Positions 17,259-24,230 are shown, numbered from the stretch's first letter. The stretch: DNA of 48,094 nt from an uncultured Collinsella sp. (GCA_902478365.1 CABSKX010000010.1:1-48094); one strand, 5' to 3'. The notes: a model not told the origin generated them from the sequence alone. Translations and numbers: made by a program.

Positions 17259-18020
17259 ATGTCTGATTTTGAAATTTTGCAGCAATTGTGCGGAACAGCA
17301 GACGAGCTTTCAAAGAAAAATATCAGCTCTAGTTCACCTGATTTCAAAGCATGGAAGATAAGAGCTGACAGGCTGTTGATTAGGCGATTTGGAGAAGACA
17401 GCTACGAATTTAAAAACTTTAACAAAATCAGCTACTCGTTGTCTTTCTTTACCACCAGCACGCCCCACTCGGCTTTCGTTGATGCCTGTGCGGAAGGCCT
17501 GCGCAGAGCAAAAGCTGTGCTGGAGATATACCTTGATGAGTTTTCAGCCGAAGGGGAAACCGGATCGACTGCAAATGTCGGAGACTATTCGAAGGTATTT
17601 ATCGTCCATGGCCACAACGGAGAGCTTCGGGAAAGGGTTGCGAGAATCATCGAAAGGCAGGGTCTGACGGCGGTTATCCTGAACGAACAGTCCAATCAGG
17701 GCAAGACAATCATCGAAAAGTTGGAAATTGAAGGCAATGCGGCAGGAGCGGTATGCCTATTTACGGCGGACGACGAAGGAAAAGCCCAGACAGAACACTC
17801 GGCAAAGCCCAGGGCTAGACAGAATGTTGTATTTGAAGCCGGATACTTTATTGGTCGGCTTGGCAGGGAAAACGTTGCAATTCTTGCTGACAAAGGTATC
17901 GAGATTCCCTCCGATTTACAGGGCGTTGTATATACCGGAACAGACAATTGGGAGTTTGGTCTCTTGAAGGAGCTCAAGTCCATGGGATATTCCATCGACT
18001 TTAATAAGATGGATCTCTAA
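17259..18020 (+). CDS. TIR-like domain protein (CAP12/Pycsar-effector type)
   Basis: This is a 253-residue protein. Residues 1-100 are a helical domain I do not recognise. Residues 111-250 match the 'predicted nucleotide-binding TIR-like' family now linked to CBASS and Pycsar effectors: KVFIVHGHNGELRERVARI (112-130), AVILNEQSNQGKTIIEK (138-154), NVVFEAGYFIGRLGR (189-203) and an ending region with WEFGLLKELKSMGY. Such domains usually cleave NAD+ when activated; Glu143 or Glu193 could be the catalytic acid. AGAAAGAAGG lies before the ATG. No cyclic-nucleotide cyclase gene is nearby, so the trigger is not CBASS-like by context, and the partner seems to be the upstream DUF262-HNH protein. Confidence 0.82.
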   Translation: MSDFEILQQLCGTADELSKKNISSSSPDFKAWKIRADRLLIRRFGEDSYEFKNFNKISYSLSFFTTSTPHSAFVDACAEGLRRAKAVLEIYLDEFSAEGETGSTANVGDYSKVFIVHGHNGELRERVARIIERQGLTAVILNEQSNQGKTIIEKLEIEGNAAGAVCLFTADDEGKAQTEHSAKPRARQNVVFEAGYFIGRLGRENVAILADKGIEIPSDLQGVVYTGTDNWEFGLLKELKSMGYSIDFNKMDL

Positions 18021-18267
18021 CGGTTGCAAGAAGAAAGTTTGGAGTTATATTGTCCCGCCCATCACTGGGCGAACGCAGTATAATTTGGCTCGAGTAATTC
18101 GGTTTCGTGCCGTGACTCACCGTGACTCATGAAAACGCCCCAGTTGATCTCAAATACTGTGACTCAAATTTGACGGCATGCCCAGACGTCGATTTTTGAG
18201 GCTAAGTATAAATAGGATTGACTGGAGCAAACTGCGACAAACTGGAACAAACTGGAAGCAGTTTTTA
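18021..18267. other. Gene-free end of island unit 1 with several repeats
   Basis: No gene is seen. The region holds a small GC hairpin (CGCCCA/TGGGCG near 18055-18070), a TATAAT box at 18079-18084, three GTGACTCA copies (18112-18119, 18122-18129, 18159-18166) and four tandem 10-base repeats (18221-18260). This resembles the recombinase-binding arm of an integrative element. Confidence 0.5.
18221..18260. repeat. Four tandem 10-bp repeats, consensus ACTGGARCAA
   Basis: The units are ACTGGAGCAA, ACTGCGACAA, ACTGGAACAA and ACTGGAAGCA. The 10-base period places every copy on the same DNA face, as expected for cooperative protein binding. They lie 8 bases before the degenerate guaA-tail att core at 18268. 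Confidence 0.75.
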
Positions 18268-18289
18268 ACTATAGAGTGGAAATAGTTAA
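18265..18289. other. Internal attachment-like site 2 with hairpin (boundary of units 1 and 2)
   Basis: Bases 18268-18285 read Thr-Ile-Glu-Trp-Lys-stop (ACT ATA GAG TGG AAA TAG), a diverged guaA tail. It is followed three bases later by direct repeat copy B, exactly as the true guaA tail is followed by copy A. TTAACTAT (18265-18272) and ATAGTTAA (18282-18289) form perfect 8-base arms around it. Confidence 0.7.
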
Positions 18290-18334
18290 ATACGTGCAGC
18301 ATACGTGCATGACAACCTAGATAGCACCCATGGC
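18288..18334. repeat. Direct repeat copy B
   Basis: This 47-base partner of 15107-15160 ends in the left half of the guaA terminator (TAGCACCCATGGC) without the matching right half. It therefore marks the start of unit 2. Confidence 0.85.
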
Positions 18335-18395
18335 ATAAACAAGTCAGGGGCTTTTCGTTTGGCAACCGCTGGACAACCTTTATGGTTTCGCGCCC

Positions 18396-18424
18396 CGTGA
18401 ACAGGGGACGCAGCACTGTTCACG
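18396..18424 (+). repeat. Short palindromic repeat, GGGGAC-core type (copy 3)
   Basis: Arms CGTGAACAG (18396-18404) and CTGTTCACG (18416-18424) are perfect complements around GGGACGCAGCA. It shares the layout and GGGGAC core with copies at 56-82 and 7391-7421. The surrounding 18335-18540 has no gene. Confidence 0.6.
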
Positions 18425-18540
18425 TCCGGGCCCATGTCGGCACCGATTAATGCCCGCGCTGCTTCTACTGCTCAAAGCACGTCGCCCGGGGTCCCTCGCC
18501 AGAGGAGAACTGACCGTTCCTTGCGAAACCGCGAGACCAG

Positions 18541-19215
18541 CTATATCCGCTTGCTGCGGGCTTGCTTGAGCCAGTTCCTCTTGAAAGAGCCTATACCTCC
18601 GAAGAACTTGTTGTACGTCTCACCGTTCTCCTTGGCCTCGTACTTGACCAAGGCAAGTTCGATGGTGCAGAGGTAATCCGCCACTTGCTCGAGGCGGTAG
18701 TCGGTCATCGAGGTCTTGCGGCGTCGGACGACCCCTTTTGAGAGGACCTTGCCCACCGAGCGGTCGAGCGCCTGCTTGACAATGTCCTGACCGTTGTCGT
18801 AATAGACCTTCACATCGTCGAAGGCCTGGAAGAAGCCCAGGTGTTCAATCATGGCGGAGGAGATGTCGCGCCCCATGCGCTCCATTAGCCTTGCCGGGTC
18901 TTCGAACTGGCTGCGGCGGTAGACGAACGTGATATAGGAAATGGGAAGTTTACGGACGAACGAGGAGAAGTAGGCGAGCATCAGCTTGCGCTGCCCGATG
19001 CCAAGAAACTCATAATCCTTGTGCCCGTTCATGAGAGGCTCGGAGTGAAACGGAATGTTAGGGAGATCGGCCCTGGCAAGCTTGGCCTCATAGCCCGTGA
19101 CCGCCTCGGCGATGCTGTCTGCCTGGTCGTGAAAGACGAGTGTGAGCAGGTAGTAGCGAGCTTTGCCGCCGCGGTCGCCGCTCTCGTCGACGAAGATGCT
19201 GAGCTCCTTGGCCAA
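18541..19215 (-). CDS. DUF3800 protein
   Basis: This 224-residue protein begins MAKELSIFVDESGDRGG, the signature of DUF3800, a family with a predicted RNase H-like fold whose acidic residues (Asp and Glu of VDESGD, Asp of YYDNGQD near 140) may bind metal. It is frequent in mobile islands and defence neighbourhoods, but its activity is not established. The start is TTG with TAGGAG 6 bases upstream. A promoter (TTGCAC 19322-19327, 17-base spacer, TATAAG 19299-19304, minus strand) lies upstream, and a terminator hairpin (19248-19266) sits between promoter and start, so expression may be attenuated. The C-terminus is basic (WLKQARSKRI). Confidence 0.8.
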   Translation of the reverse strand: MAKELSIFVDESGDRGGKARYYLLTLVFHDQADSIAEAVTGYEAKLARADLPNIPFHSEPLMNGHKDYEFLGIGQRKLMLAYFSSFVRKLPISYITFVYRRSQFEDPARLMERMGRDISSAMIEHLGFFQAFDDVKVYYDNGQDIVKQALDRSVGKVLSKGVVRRRKTSMTDYRLEQVADYLCTIELALVKYEAKENGETYNKFFGGIGSFKRNWLKQARSKRI

Positions 19216-19239
19216 TGGGGACTCCTAATGGAATGGATA

Positions 19240-19266
19240 AAAAAATAGCCGGGGGACTCCCCCGGC
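19240..19266 (-). promoter_or_regulatory. Attenuator-like terminator in the DUF3800 leader
   Basis: On the minus strand, GCCGGGGGA and TCCCCCGGC form perfect 9-base arms around one base (19248-19266), followed by a run of seven T (19240-19246 as A on the plus strand) and then the DUF3800 ribosome site about 15 bases on. Because a good promoter lies upstream at 19299-19327, this is placed as a transcriptional attenuator, although it might simply end an older upstream gene. Confidence 0.6.
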
Positions 19267-19298
19267 ACTTGGAGGTAGCTTAATGAGCCACCAATAAC

Positions 19299-19327
19299 CT
19301 TATAGCATGCTCTGACGGTAAGTGCAA
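19299..19327 (-). promoter_or_regulatory. Promoter of the DUF3800 gene
   Basis: On the minus strand TTGCAC (19322-19327) and TATAAG (19299-19304) are separated by exactly 17 bases, near the sigma-70 consensus. The predicted start is near 19292. Confidence 0.65.
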
Positions 19328-19329
19328 GG

Positions 19330-19450
19330 GGGGGCGAGCCGGTACATGACGTTGCGGCTGATGCGCAGCATCGCGCGCCTCGTCGGCGCCGAATATCGCG
19401 TTGGTCGATGCGATGGGCCTCACCTGGCTCCTGCTAGTGCTCTTTGTCAT
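19330..19450 (-). pseudogene. Remnant of a second excisionase-like HTH protein
   Basis: An ATG at 19450 with AAAGGAG upstream opens a frame beginning MTKSTSRSQV that soon loses sense. In a neighbouring frame the bases near 19335-19380 read MLRISRNVMYRLA, which is like the recognition helix of HTH_17 excisionases. This suggests a frameshifted and truncated gene, whose downstream part is now the DUF3800 promoter. An integrase is normally found here, and none remains. Confidence 0.3.
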
Positions 19451-19532
19451 GGTCGTCCTCGAGCTCCTTTCGTTTCGAGGCTCCCTCGCGTGCCCGGCCG
19501 CGGGCGGCCCCCGGGGCGGTCAACACCGTCAT
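19434..19532 (-). CDS. Small basic peptide overlapping the excisionase stop
   Basis: A 32-codon frame begins at an ATG overlapping the TGA of the excisionase-like gene (ATGA) and ends at TAG 19434. It encodes a charged peptide (Arg/Glu/Lys/Asp-rich, ending DDHDKEH). Stop-start coupling favours translation, but nothing in its sequence supports a function and it may be chance. Confidence 0.25.
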   Translation of the reverse strand: MTVLTAPGAARGRAREGASKRKELEDDHDKEH

Positions 19533-19747
19533 TTTCCGCCGCTTCTCGACTCGATGTAGGCGTCCACGGACGCCCTCGACACTAGGAGCTTCCTGTCGAG
19601 CTTGTACGAGTCGATCTTTCCCGACCGGATTAGGCCGTACGCCTTGTTTCGGCTCGCCCTCATGTACTCCTGCATCTCGATCACCGTCATCCATTCGTCG
19701 CGGTCCTGGTTGCCCTCGGGCGCGGCGCATTCGGCTGTGCGTGCCAT
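19529..19747 (-). CDS. Excisionase-like HTH protein
   Basis: This 72-residue protein has an HTH_17/MerR-like excisionase domain: WMTVIEMQEYMRASRNKAYGLIRSGKIDSYKLDRKLLVSRASVDAYI. Such proteins steer integrases toward excision or act as small regulators. The start MARTAECAAPEG has GGAGG 6 bases upstream and is preferred over the Met at 19792. In related elements an integrase gene usually follows; here a degenerate stretch and a DUF3800 gene follow instead. It supports the view that unit 2 derives from an integrative element. Confidence 0.8.
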   Translation of the reverse strand: MARTAECAAPEGNQDRDEWMTVIEMQEYMRASRNKAYGLIRSGKIDSYKLDRKLLVSRASVDAYIESRSGGK

Positions 19748-20380
19748 GGTTCCTCCAATCCTCCCGTGCGGCACCGCGCGGGCACGCCGCACGGCACCGT
19801 GTGCCTTTGCGTCTGCGCGACGATTGAACCGCCTGATGGCGCGATGCGCGCACGGCGGGAGCGGAGACGGGTCGAGGTGGGTCGAGCTGGTCGGGCCTTC
19901 ACGAAACGGCCATGAGCCGTACGTCTTAGCTGGCAGCTAAGTCCCTGAAAAGTAAAAGGCGCCCATGCGGGTGCCTGCCTAGGCTCGAAAAATGTTCGGT
20001 TGTGGTCGGAATACACGTCTTCCGCGGTGCTGTCGTCCGGAGTCCGGCATCTGTCGTTCGCCTCTTCTGTCGTGTTTGATGTTGCGTGTTATACGAGCGA
20101 CCTTGCGCAGGCTTTTCAGCTCGTTGCCCCAGGGCACCCGGGTAAATGATACCCATCCGTTGGGACATGGACATTGCGGAAGGGTCGTCTGGGCAAGCTA
20201 GGGTGGACGAGCGGACGACGGCAACCTGATCAGAGCCTCTATTTAACCCCAAAGATCTTTTCTCTCGCTCAGGCGATGACGTTGTAGAGATTAGCCGCGC
20301 TCGGAATCCACACACGCACCCGAGGGGCTCTGCTGTTGTCGGACTCTCATCTGGTTAAAAGAGGCGAAAAGATCGCAAAA
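19748..20380. other. 630-base region without a supported gene
   Basis: Open frames here lack ribosome sites and plausible protein composition. Visible structure is a minus-strand terminator (AGGCACCC/GGGCGCCT stem at 19958-19977 followed by a T-rich tract toward 19945), which would end transcription from the 20381-20980 gene, and a small perfect hairpin CTTAGCT/AGCTAAG at 19925-19941. Confidence 0.5.
19945..19977 (-). terminator. Minus-strand terminator downstream of the XRE-type gene
   Basis: On the minus strand AGGCACCC, a 4-base loop and GGGCGCCT form an 8-pair stem with one G-U pair (19958-19977), followed by TTTACTTTT. It is the first hairpin with a T-tract downstream of the gene at 20381-20980. 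Confidence 0.6.
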
Positions 20381-20980
20381 CTAGTCCTGTACGCGGATTT
20401 TTCCGTGCTCTTCAAGCCATTCGAGCATGTACTCGATGATGTCCCTCTCGTTCTGGAACACGTCGTCGAACGCATACGAAGCCCAATCGCCTTCCGTTGC
20501 CCCTTCGAAGAACTTTCTCAAAGTCCTTGTCTCGGCCCAGTCGAGCGCCCTCTCGATATCTTCTTGTTCGTTACGACTTAGGGAGTCGAATGCGTCTCTC
20601 TCAACGCCATGCAGAAGCAGGGTGTCATAGAAATGCGCGCGAGTGTTGATGCCCTGCTGTTTGAAGTACTTGTATGGATGGGCTGCGGGTGCCATAGCCG
20701 TTTCAAGCCAATGTTGCCTGATCTCTTCGTCCCGCATGATGTCGTAGTCGAGCGTTCGACAGTACTTCCCCGCAAGGTAATCGGGATGCACATCCAGCTC
20801 CTTGGCGCAAGCATCGAGAAGCTCTGGGGTCATCTCTCCGTCGTTTACCCCGTCTCTGATCTGGCGGCTGCTCCATTCGGTTTTCTTTGCGAGTCCGTTC
20901 ATGCTCACGCCGCGCTGACTGCATACCCATCTGAACCAGTCCCTGTTTATCGGCTGCTTGCGCTTTATCCGGTTTGCCAT
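20381..20980 (-). CDS. HTH-domain regulator of the NERD operon (putative)
   Basis: This 199-residue protein has an N-terminal XRE-like HTH (NRDWFRWVCSQRGVSMNGLAKKTEWSSRQIRDGVNDGEMTPEL, about residues 11-55, followed by AKELDVHPDYLAGKY). A helical acidic C-terminal part (residues 70-199) rich in Asp/Glu and aromatics is not one I recognise. The ATG at 20980 has GGAGG 7 bases upstream. The gene is divergent from the NERD-protein gene at 21126, and the 145 bases between hold repeated GGGATTA motifs, so it likely controls that operon and itself. The C-terminal part could be a sensor. Confidence 0.72.
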   Translation of the reverse strand: MANRIKRKQPINRDWFRWVCSQRGVSMNGLAKKTEWSSRQIRDGVNDGEMTPELLDACAKELDVHPDYLAGKYCRTLDYDIMRDEEIRQHWLETAMAPAAHPYKYFKQQGINTRAHFYDTLLLHGVERDAFDSLSRNEQEDIERALDWAETRTLRKFFEGATEGDWASYAFDDVFQNERDIIEYMLEWLEEHGKIRVQD

Positions 20981-20995
20981 CGATACCTCCAAGTG

Positions 20996-21078
20996 AGGGG
21001 ATTAAGCCAAAACATTCCACTGTGCAATCCCCGTTAGTGCAAGTAGAATTTCAATTAAAGGTACCGAGGGATTATCCC
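20996..21078. promoter_or_regulatory. Divergent control region with GGGATTA motifs
   Basis: GGGGATT near 20997 and AATCCCC near 21025 are inverted partners, and GGGATTATCCC at 21068-21078 is an 11-base palindrome containing the same half-site. They sit between the HTH-domain gene and the NERD operon and are candidate operators of that HTH protein. Confidence 0.45.
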
Positions 21079-21125
21079 GCACCCCTTGGCCAGCAGTTTA
21101 TCCAAAATAAATCAGGGAGGCAATT

Positions 21126-22274
21126 ATGAAGAAGACGGATGCAAGACATCAATCCGCATCGAGAACAATAAGCCACTTTAACCCCGGCAACGAACAAACA
21201 GCCCTAAACGAAGCAGACCCTTTATGGGGTCGTGGGACAGTGCGTCAAAAACAGATGGAGTACGGGAAAGGAACCGAAATGATCGGAGAACTGACCAAGA
21301 AATCGTTCGAGGTGCCGGCCCTTCTCGAACGGCATAACGATTTCGAGCAAGCAATATGCAGAACGGTGTTTCAAGACAAGTACAGCTCCAGCGTGAAGAC
21401 TTACCACGTCATCGATCACCTCGTCTCGCGAGGCGAAGAGCTCGGACTCATGGGCGTCCCAAGCTATCTCGCGGCAGTAGAGGCACTGAAGAGATTCAGC
21501 TCCTATCACGCTGGCCTAATCAGGGGTTTTGCCGGGGAACGACGGGTCTTCTACGCGATTAAGCATGTCGGGTCCAGCTTCGAGCAACTGGTCAATGCCG
21601 AGTTGGACTACGAGGGCGAGCACGATGAGTTCGACCAGATCCTCGTCAGCCGACAGGGCCTTGTGATAGTCGAAGTGAAGAACTACTCCTCCTCGGCCGC
21701 GATCGGGAGCGACGGAATCCTGAGGTTTGAGGACGGAAGCGGGCGCATGCGCAACGTTGGCGAGAGGATGGCTTCCAAACGTTACGTCTTGCGCGAGGTC
21801 GTGTCCAATGCAATTGGGCGCGAGCTCCCTGATGGAGCGATCGTCTCCCTTGTCGTCAACGCCAACGAGAAGACCTTTATTCGTAACGATTCTGATCGAG
21901 TCGAGGTTCTGAGCACGGGCAGCATCGCGCGTCGAGTCGAGGAGCTGTTGAGAGGCGACGAGGTCCTAGGGGCCGAAGACGTCTCCGCCATCAAGGCGGC
22001 GCTTGAGGCTGCCCACCATCCCATTGAGATTGAGCCAGAGATCGATTTCGAATATGTATCAGCAACCTTGCATGAGGCCCTCTCGCTGATCGCCCGATCG
22101 GTTGCGGAGGAGAAAGAGGACGAGGATTTTGCTCGCGTTTCCGTTCCCGAGAGCGAGACTTGCTCGGTAGTTCAGGCGCGGAGGTTGTCTCCTGCGCTCG
22201 TCTCGGGTGTAGTGGCTCTTCTTTTGGGCCTTGCGGGCGGATACGTACTCGGATCAACGGGAAAATGGAGGTAA
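21126..22274 (+). CDS. NERD-domain nuclease-like membrane protein
   Basis: This 382-residue protein has an unrecognised N-terminal part of about 130 residues with helical segments. A NERD (PD-(D/E)XK-like) domain follows at about 131-260: GFAGERRVFYAI (134-145), EHDEFDQILVSRQGLVIVEVKNY (165-187) with probable active residues D170, E183 and K185, and GSGRMRN near 204. A C-terminal membrane segment SGVVALLLGLAGGYVLG near 361-377 makes it a tail-anchored protein with the nuclease in the cytoplasm. GGGAGG precedes the ATG by 7 bases. It starts a three-gene operon with two more membrane proteins. A role in cutting invading DNA at the membrane is an inference. Confidence 0.78.
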   Translation: MKKTDARHQSASRTISHFNPGNEQTALNEADPLWGRGTVRQKQMEYGKGTEMIGELTKKSFEVPALLERHNDFEQAICRTVFQDKYSSSVKTYHVIDHLVSRGEELGLMGVPSYLAAVEALKRFSSYHAGLIRGFAGERRVFYAIKHVGSSFEQLVNAELDYEGEHDEFDQILVSRQGLVIVEVKNYSSSAAIGSDGILRFEDGSGRMRNVGERMASKRYVLREVVSNAIGRELPDGAIVSLVVNANEKTFIRNDSDRVEVLSTGSIARRVEELLRGDEVLGAEDVSAIKAALEAAHHPIEIEPEIDFEYVSATLHEALSLIARSVAEEKEDEDFARVSVPESETCSVVQARRLSPALVSGVVALLLGLAGGYVLGSTGKWR

Positions 22275-22278
22275 GCGG

Positions 22279-22572
22279 ATGAACGACGTTATGGAACGCA
22301 CCGCTACAAGCTACGCGGTGATTGATGCAGTGGGCAACAAAGCAAGCGATTGTCGGGGCATGCTCAAATCCCTTGTCGATGCGACGAACGGCGTCACCGA
22401 GCCTCAGGCTGGCCTTCTCGGATGCCTCGTCGTTTCCATTGCCGGGGTGGCGGGATATGGAATATACGCCCTTTGCGACCTGGTCAAATCCGGACACCCC
22501 GTCGAGCTCACCTCTGGAGGGGTGCGCTTCGCGGCGAATATGGCAGCGCTCAGCGAGGCGAGCAGCCTCTAA
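22279..22572 (+). CDS. Small membrane protein in the NERD operon
   Basis: This 97-residue protein of unknown family has one or two hydrophobic segments (GLLGCLVVSIAGVAGYGIYAL, about residues 45-65) and a hydrophilic N-terminus. The ATG at 22279 has GGAGG 8 bases upstream, starting within the last codons of the NERD gene spacing (4 bases after its stop). It overlaps no other gene. It likely forms a membrane complex with its neighbours. No motif suggests a more specific role. Confidence 0.7.
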   Translation: MNDVMERTATSYAVIDAVGNKASDCRGMLKSLVDATNGVTEPQAGLLGCLVVSIAGVAGYGIYALCDLVKSGHPVELTSGGVRFAANMAALSEASSL

Positions 22573-22591
22573 TCGGCAGACAGGAGAATCG

Positions 22592-23182
22592 ATGCAGGTG
22601 AATGAGATACCTTCGATCGGGACCACGCTGACTTACGGCGAGGCGATCCTCGCATACAACCGCTTCGAGCGATCGATGCTTGAGAAGGGGTGCGGGGCCG
22701 GGCTTCTGCCCGCGGTGGGGCTGTACGACCTGCTTTGGCAGCTTGAGTCGCTCGCGCAGAAGTTTGGAATTGAGGGCAAGGGGGCCTTCTCGAGGCTCAA
22801 GAGGGAGATCCGGCCGTTCTCGAGCGAGAGGACCGCTTTGGCGAACGGGGTGAACGGTGAGAGGTTCTACCCGCCGCAGGATGAATCGGCGCTCAGACAG
22901 CATGACGAGACACATCTTTTCAAGGTCGGAATCGACGGGGGCATGCTCGCCGGCGACATCGACGAGGCCCTAGAGCTGCTTTCAAAGGAGTCTACCAAGG
23001 TCGACGTATACGCCGACACCTGTTCACCCGATTGTTCGGAACGGGATTTTGACAGGCTAGGTGAAGACCCTTTCATGAAATGGGTTGGGATCGGGTTTTG
23101 CGTGACGATGATCTGCCTCGGAATCTCGATGCTCGTCCATTCGGCCTTCCAGATTGGCTTTTGCTCCAAGTGGTTTATCTAG
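22592..23182 (+). CDS. Membrane-anchored protein of unknown function in the NERD operon
   Basis: This 196-residue protein has a soluble N-terminal part (LTYGEAILAYNRFERSMLEK, a helical region with YDLLWQLESLAQKFG) and a C-terminal membrane anchor (WVGIGFCVTMICLGISMLVHSAF, about 165-187). Thus it shares the tail-anchor topology of the NERD protein. CAGGAG precedes the ATG by 7 bases, and 19 bases separate it from the previous gene. The family is not recognised. Confidence 0.7.
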   Translation: MQVNEIPSIGTTLTYGEAILAYNRFERSMLEKGCGAGLLPAVGLYDLLWQLESLAQKFGIEGKGAFSRLKREIRPFSSERTALANGVNGERFYPPQDESALRQHDETHLFKVGIDGGMLAGDIDEALELLSKESTKVDVYADTCSPDCSERDFDRLGEDPFMKWVGIGFCVTMICLGISMLVHSAFQIGFCSKWFI

Positions 23183-23599
23183 TGTGGGAGCCGTTGAACG
23201 AGCAGGCTTTCATTCAATTCGCCAACTCTTGGGCAAGCCGCCCGAGACTACTCACTTTGCTCACCGATGGCGAAGACCCGCGACCTGGGGTTTTGCAAAC
23301 GGTGCGAGAGCCACCCGCGTTGATTCACTTACGATTGCAGCTGGCGGCTTGCAGGCTAAAGGGAGATTGAGTTTCAAAACGGGCGTTTTTGGTGCTATTG
23401 AGCTTCCAAAGGTGGTCCGCCGTTTCTTTTGGGGCAAAAACAAAAACTCGGCGCCCTGAGCTTGAAAAAAGTTTTTGAAGTTGTCCCGACTTTTGTCCCC
23501 GAAGCCGATGAAACACGACATGGTGTTACTTGGCGGTACTCGGTTAGAGACGGCAGTGAAAACTGGATGCAACTAGAATGATGGGGCAGCAAAACCAGA
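23183..23599. other. Gene-free end of island unit 2
   Basis: No supported gene. Sequence composition is mixed, with an A/T-rich GCTTGAAAAAAG stretch near 23460 and no clear terminator. It leads up to the guaA-tail copy at 23600. Confidence 0.5.
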
Positions 23600-23617
23600 A
23601 CCATCGAGTGGGAGTGA
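23600..23617 (+). other. Internal attachment-like site 3 (boundary of units 2 and 3)
   Basis: The bases read Thr-Ile-Glu-Trp-Glu-stop (ACC ATC GAG TGG GAG TGA), a guaA tail with different synonymous codons and a different stop. GAGTGGGAGT is identical to the true guaA end. It implies that another integration event brought its own guaA 3' end. Confidence 0.75.
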
Positions 23618-23642
23618 TTTTCGCAGGTGAACGGGCTGTTTT

Positions 23643-23755
23643 GATGTACTCACATCACTTGGCACCCACTATCACCTATTAGTACCGAGTGGATTTGCCC
23701 CAGCATTTTTATTGGGGAGTATTTTTCGCGAAAATCGGCTTTCAGATGTACTCAC
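23643..23755. repeat. Two GATGTACTCAC direct repeats at the start of unit 3
   Basis: The 11-mer occurs at 23643-23653 and 23745-23755, 102 bases apart, just after att site 3. They may be recombinase-binding arm sites. A weak CCCCA/TGGGG hairpin lies between them. Confidence 0.5.
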
Positions 23756-23770
23756 TGAGGCTTTTTCGCA

Positions 23771-24230
23771 ATGTCTTTCGCTGTTTACGTGCTTGACTGG
23801 GCCGGTGCCCTCATGGGAAAGGGCGTCTGGGTCCGCATGTACTGGCACGAGGCGGCGGACGCCTACCGCGACGTCGTCGACGGCGCGGGGCTGCCGATAG
23901 CCCGCAGGCGGGACGGGTGGAGCTTCCTCGTCGCGGACCCGAGCGACGTGGACGTGCTCGACAGGCTCACGCTCGACGGCGAGATAGTCCTCGAGCGGAT
24001 TGACCGGCCGCCTCGTCGACGCCGCCAGGATGATGCGCACGTACGACACCGCCGAGGACCTCGGTCCCCGGACGGTCGCAGCGCATGCCCATCTCGAGGC
24101 GCTCATGGACGACGGCGTAGAGGGCGACCCCGATGAGGCGATCTGCTCCCGAATGGGCATGGACGCCGCAACCTGGCGCACGATCGATGCCGCGCAGGCC
24201 GCGTCTCGGCCCCGAACGTGCGACGATTAG
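23771..24230 (+). pseudogene. Frameshifted gene of unknown function
   Basis: A frame starting at 23771 (MSFAVYVLDWAGALMGKGVW) reads sensibly to about 24000 and then becomes Arg-rich nonsense. The sense continues in the next frame from about 24001 (LTGRLVDAARMMRTYDTAEDLG...) to the stop at 24230. One protein of about 150 residues interrupted by a one-base indel explains this best; two overlapping genes are possible. The stretch has much higher GC than its flanks. No family is recognised, though the acidic small-protein style is common on Coriobacteria mobile elements. Confidence 0.45.

Noticed and set aside
17259..18020. CBASS or Pycsar system
   Set aside because: The TIR domain is of the right type, but no CD-NTase or cyclase gene is in the window, so that assignment is not supported.
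18221..18260. CRISPR-like array
   Set aside because: The repeats are 10 bases with no spacers and no cas genes nearby.
19926..20315. Minus-strand 129-codon frame
   Set aside because: No ribosome site, implausible Ser/Arg/Thr-rich composition, and it spans a terminator.
23183..23604. Small frames at the end of unit 2
   Set aside because: No ribosome sites and no coherent composition; treated as gene-free.
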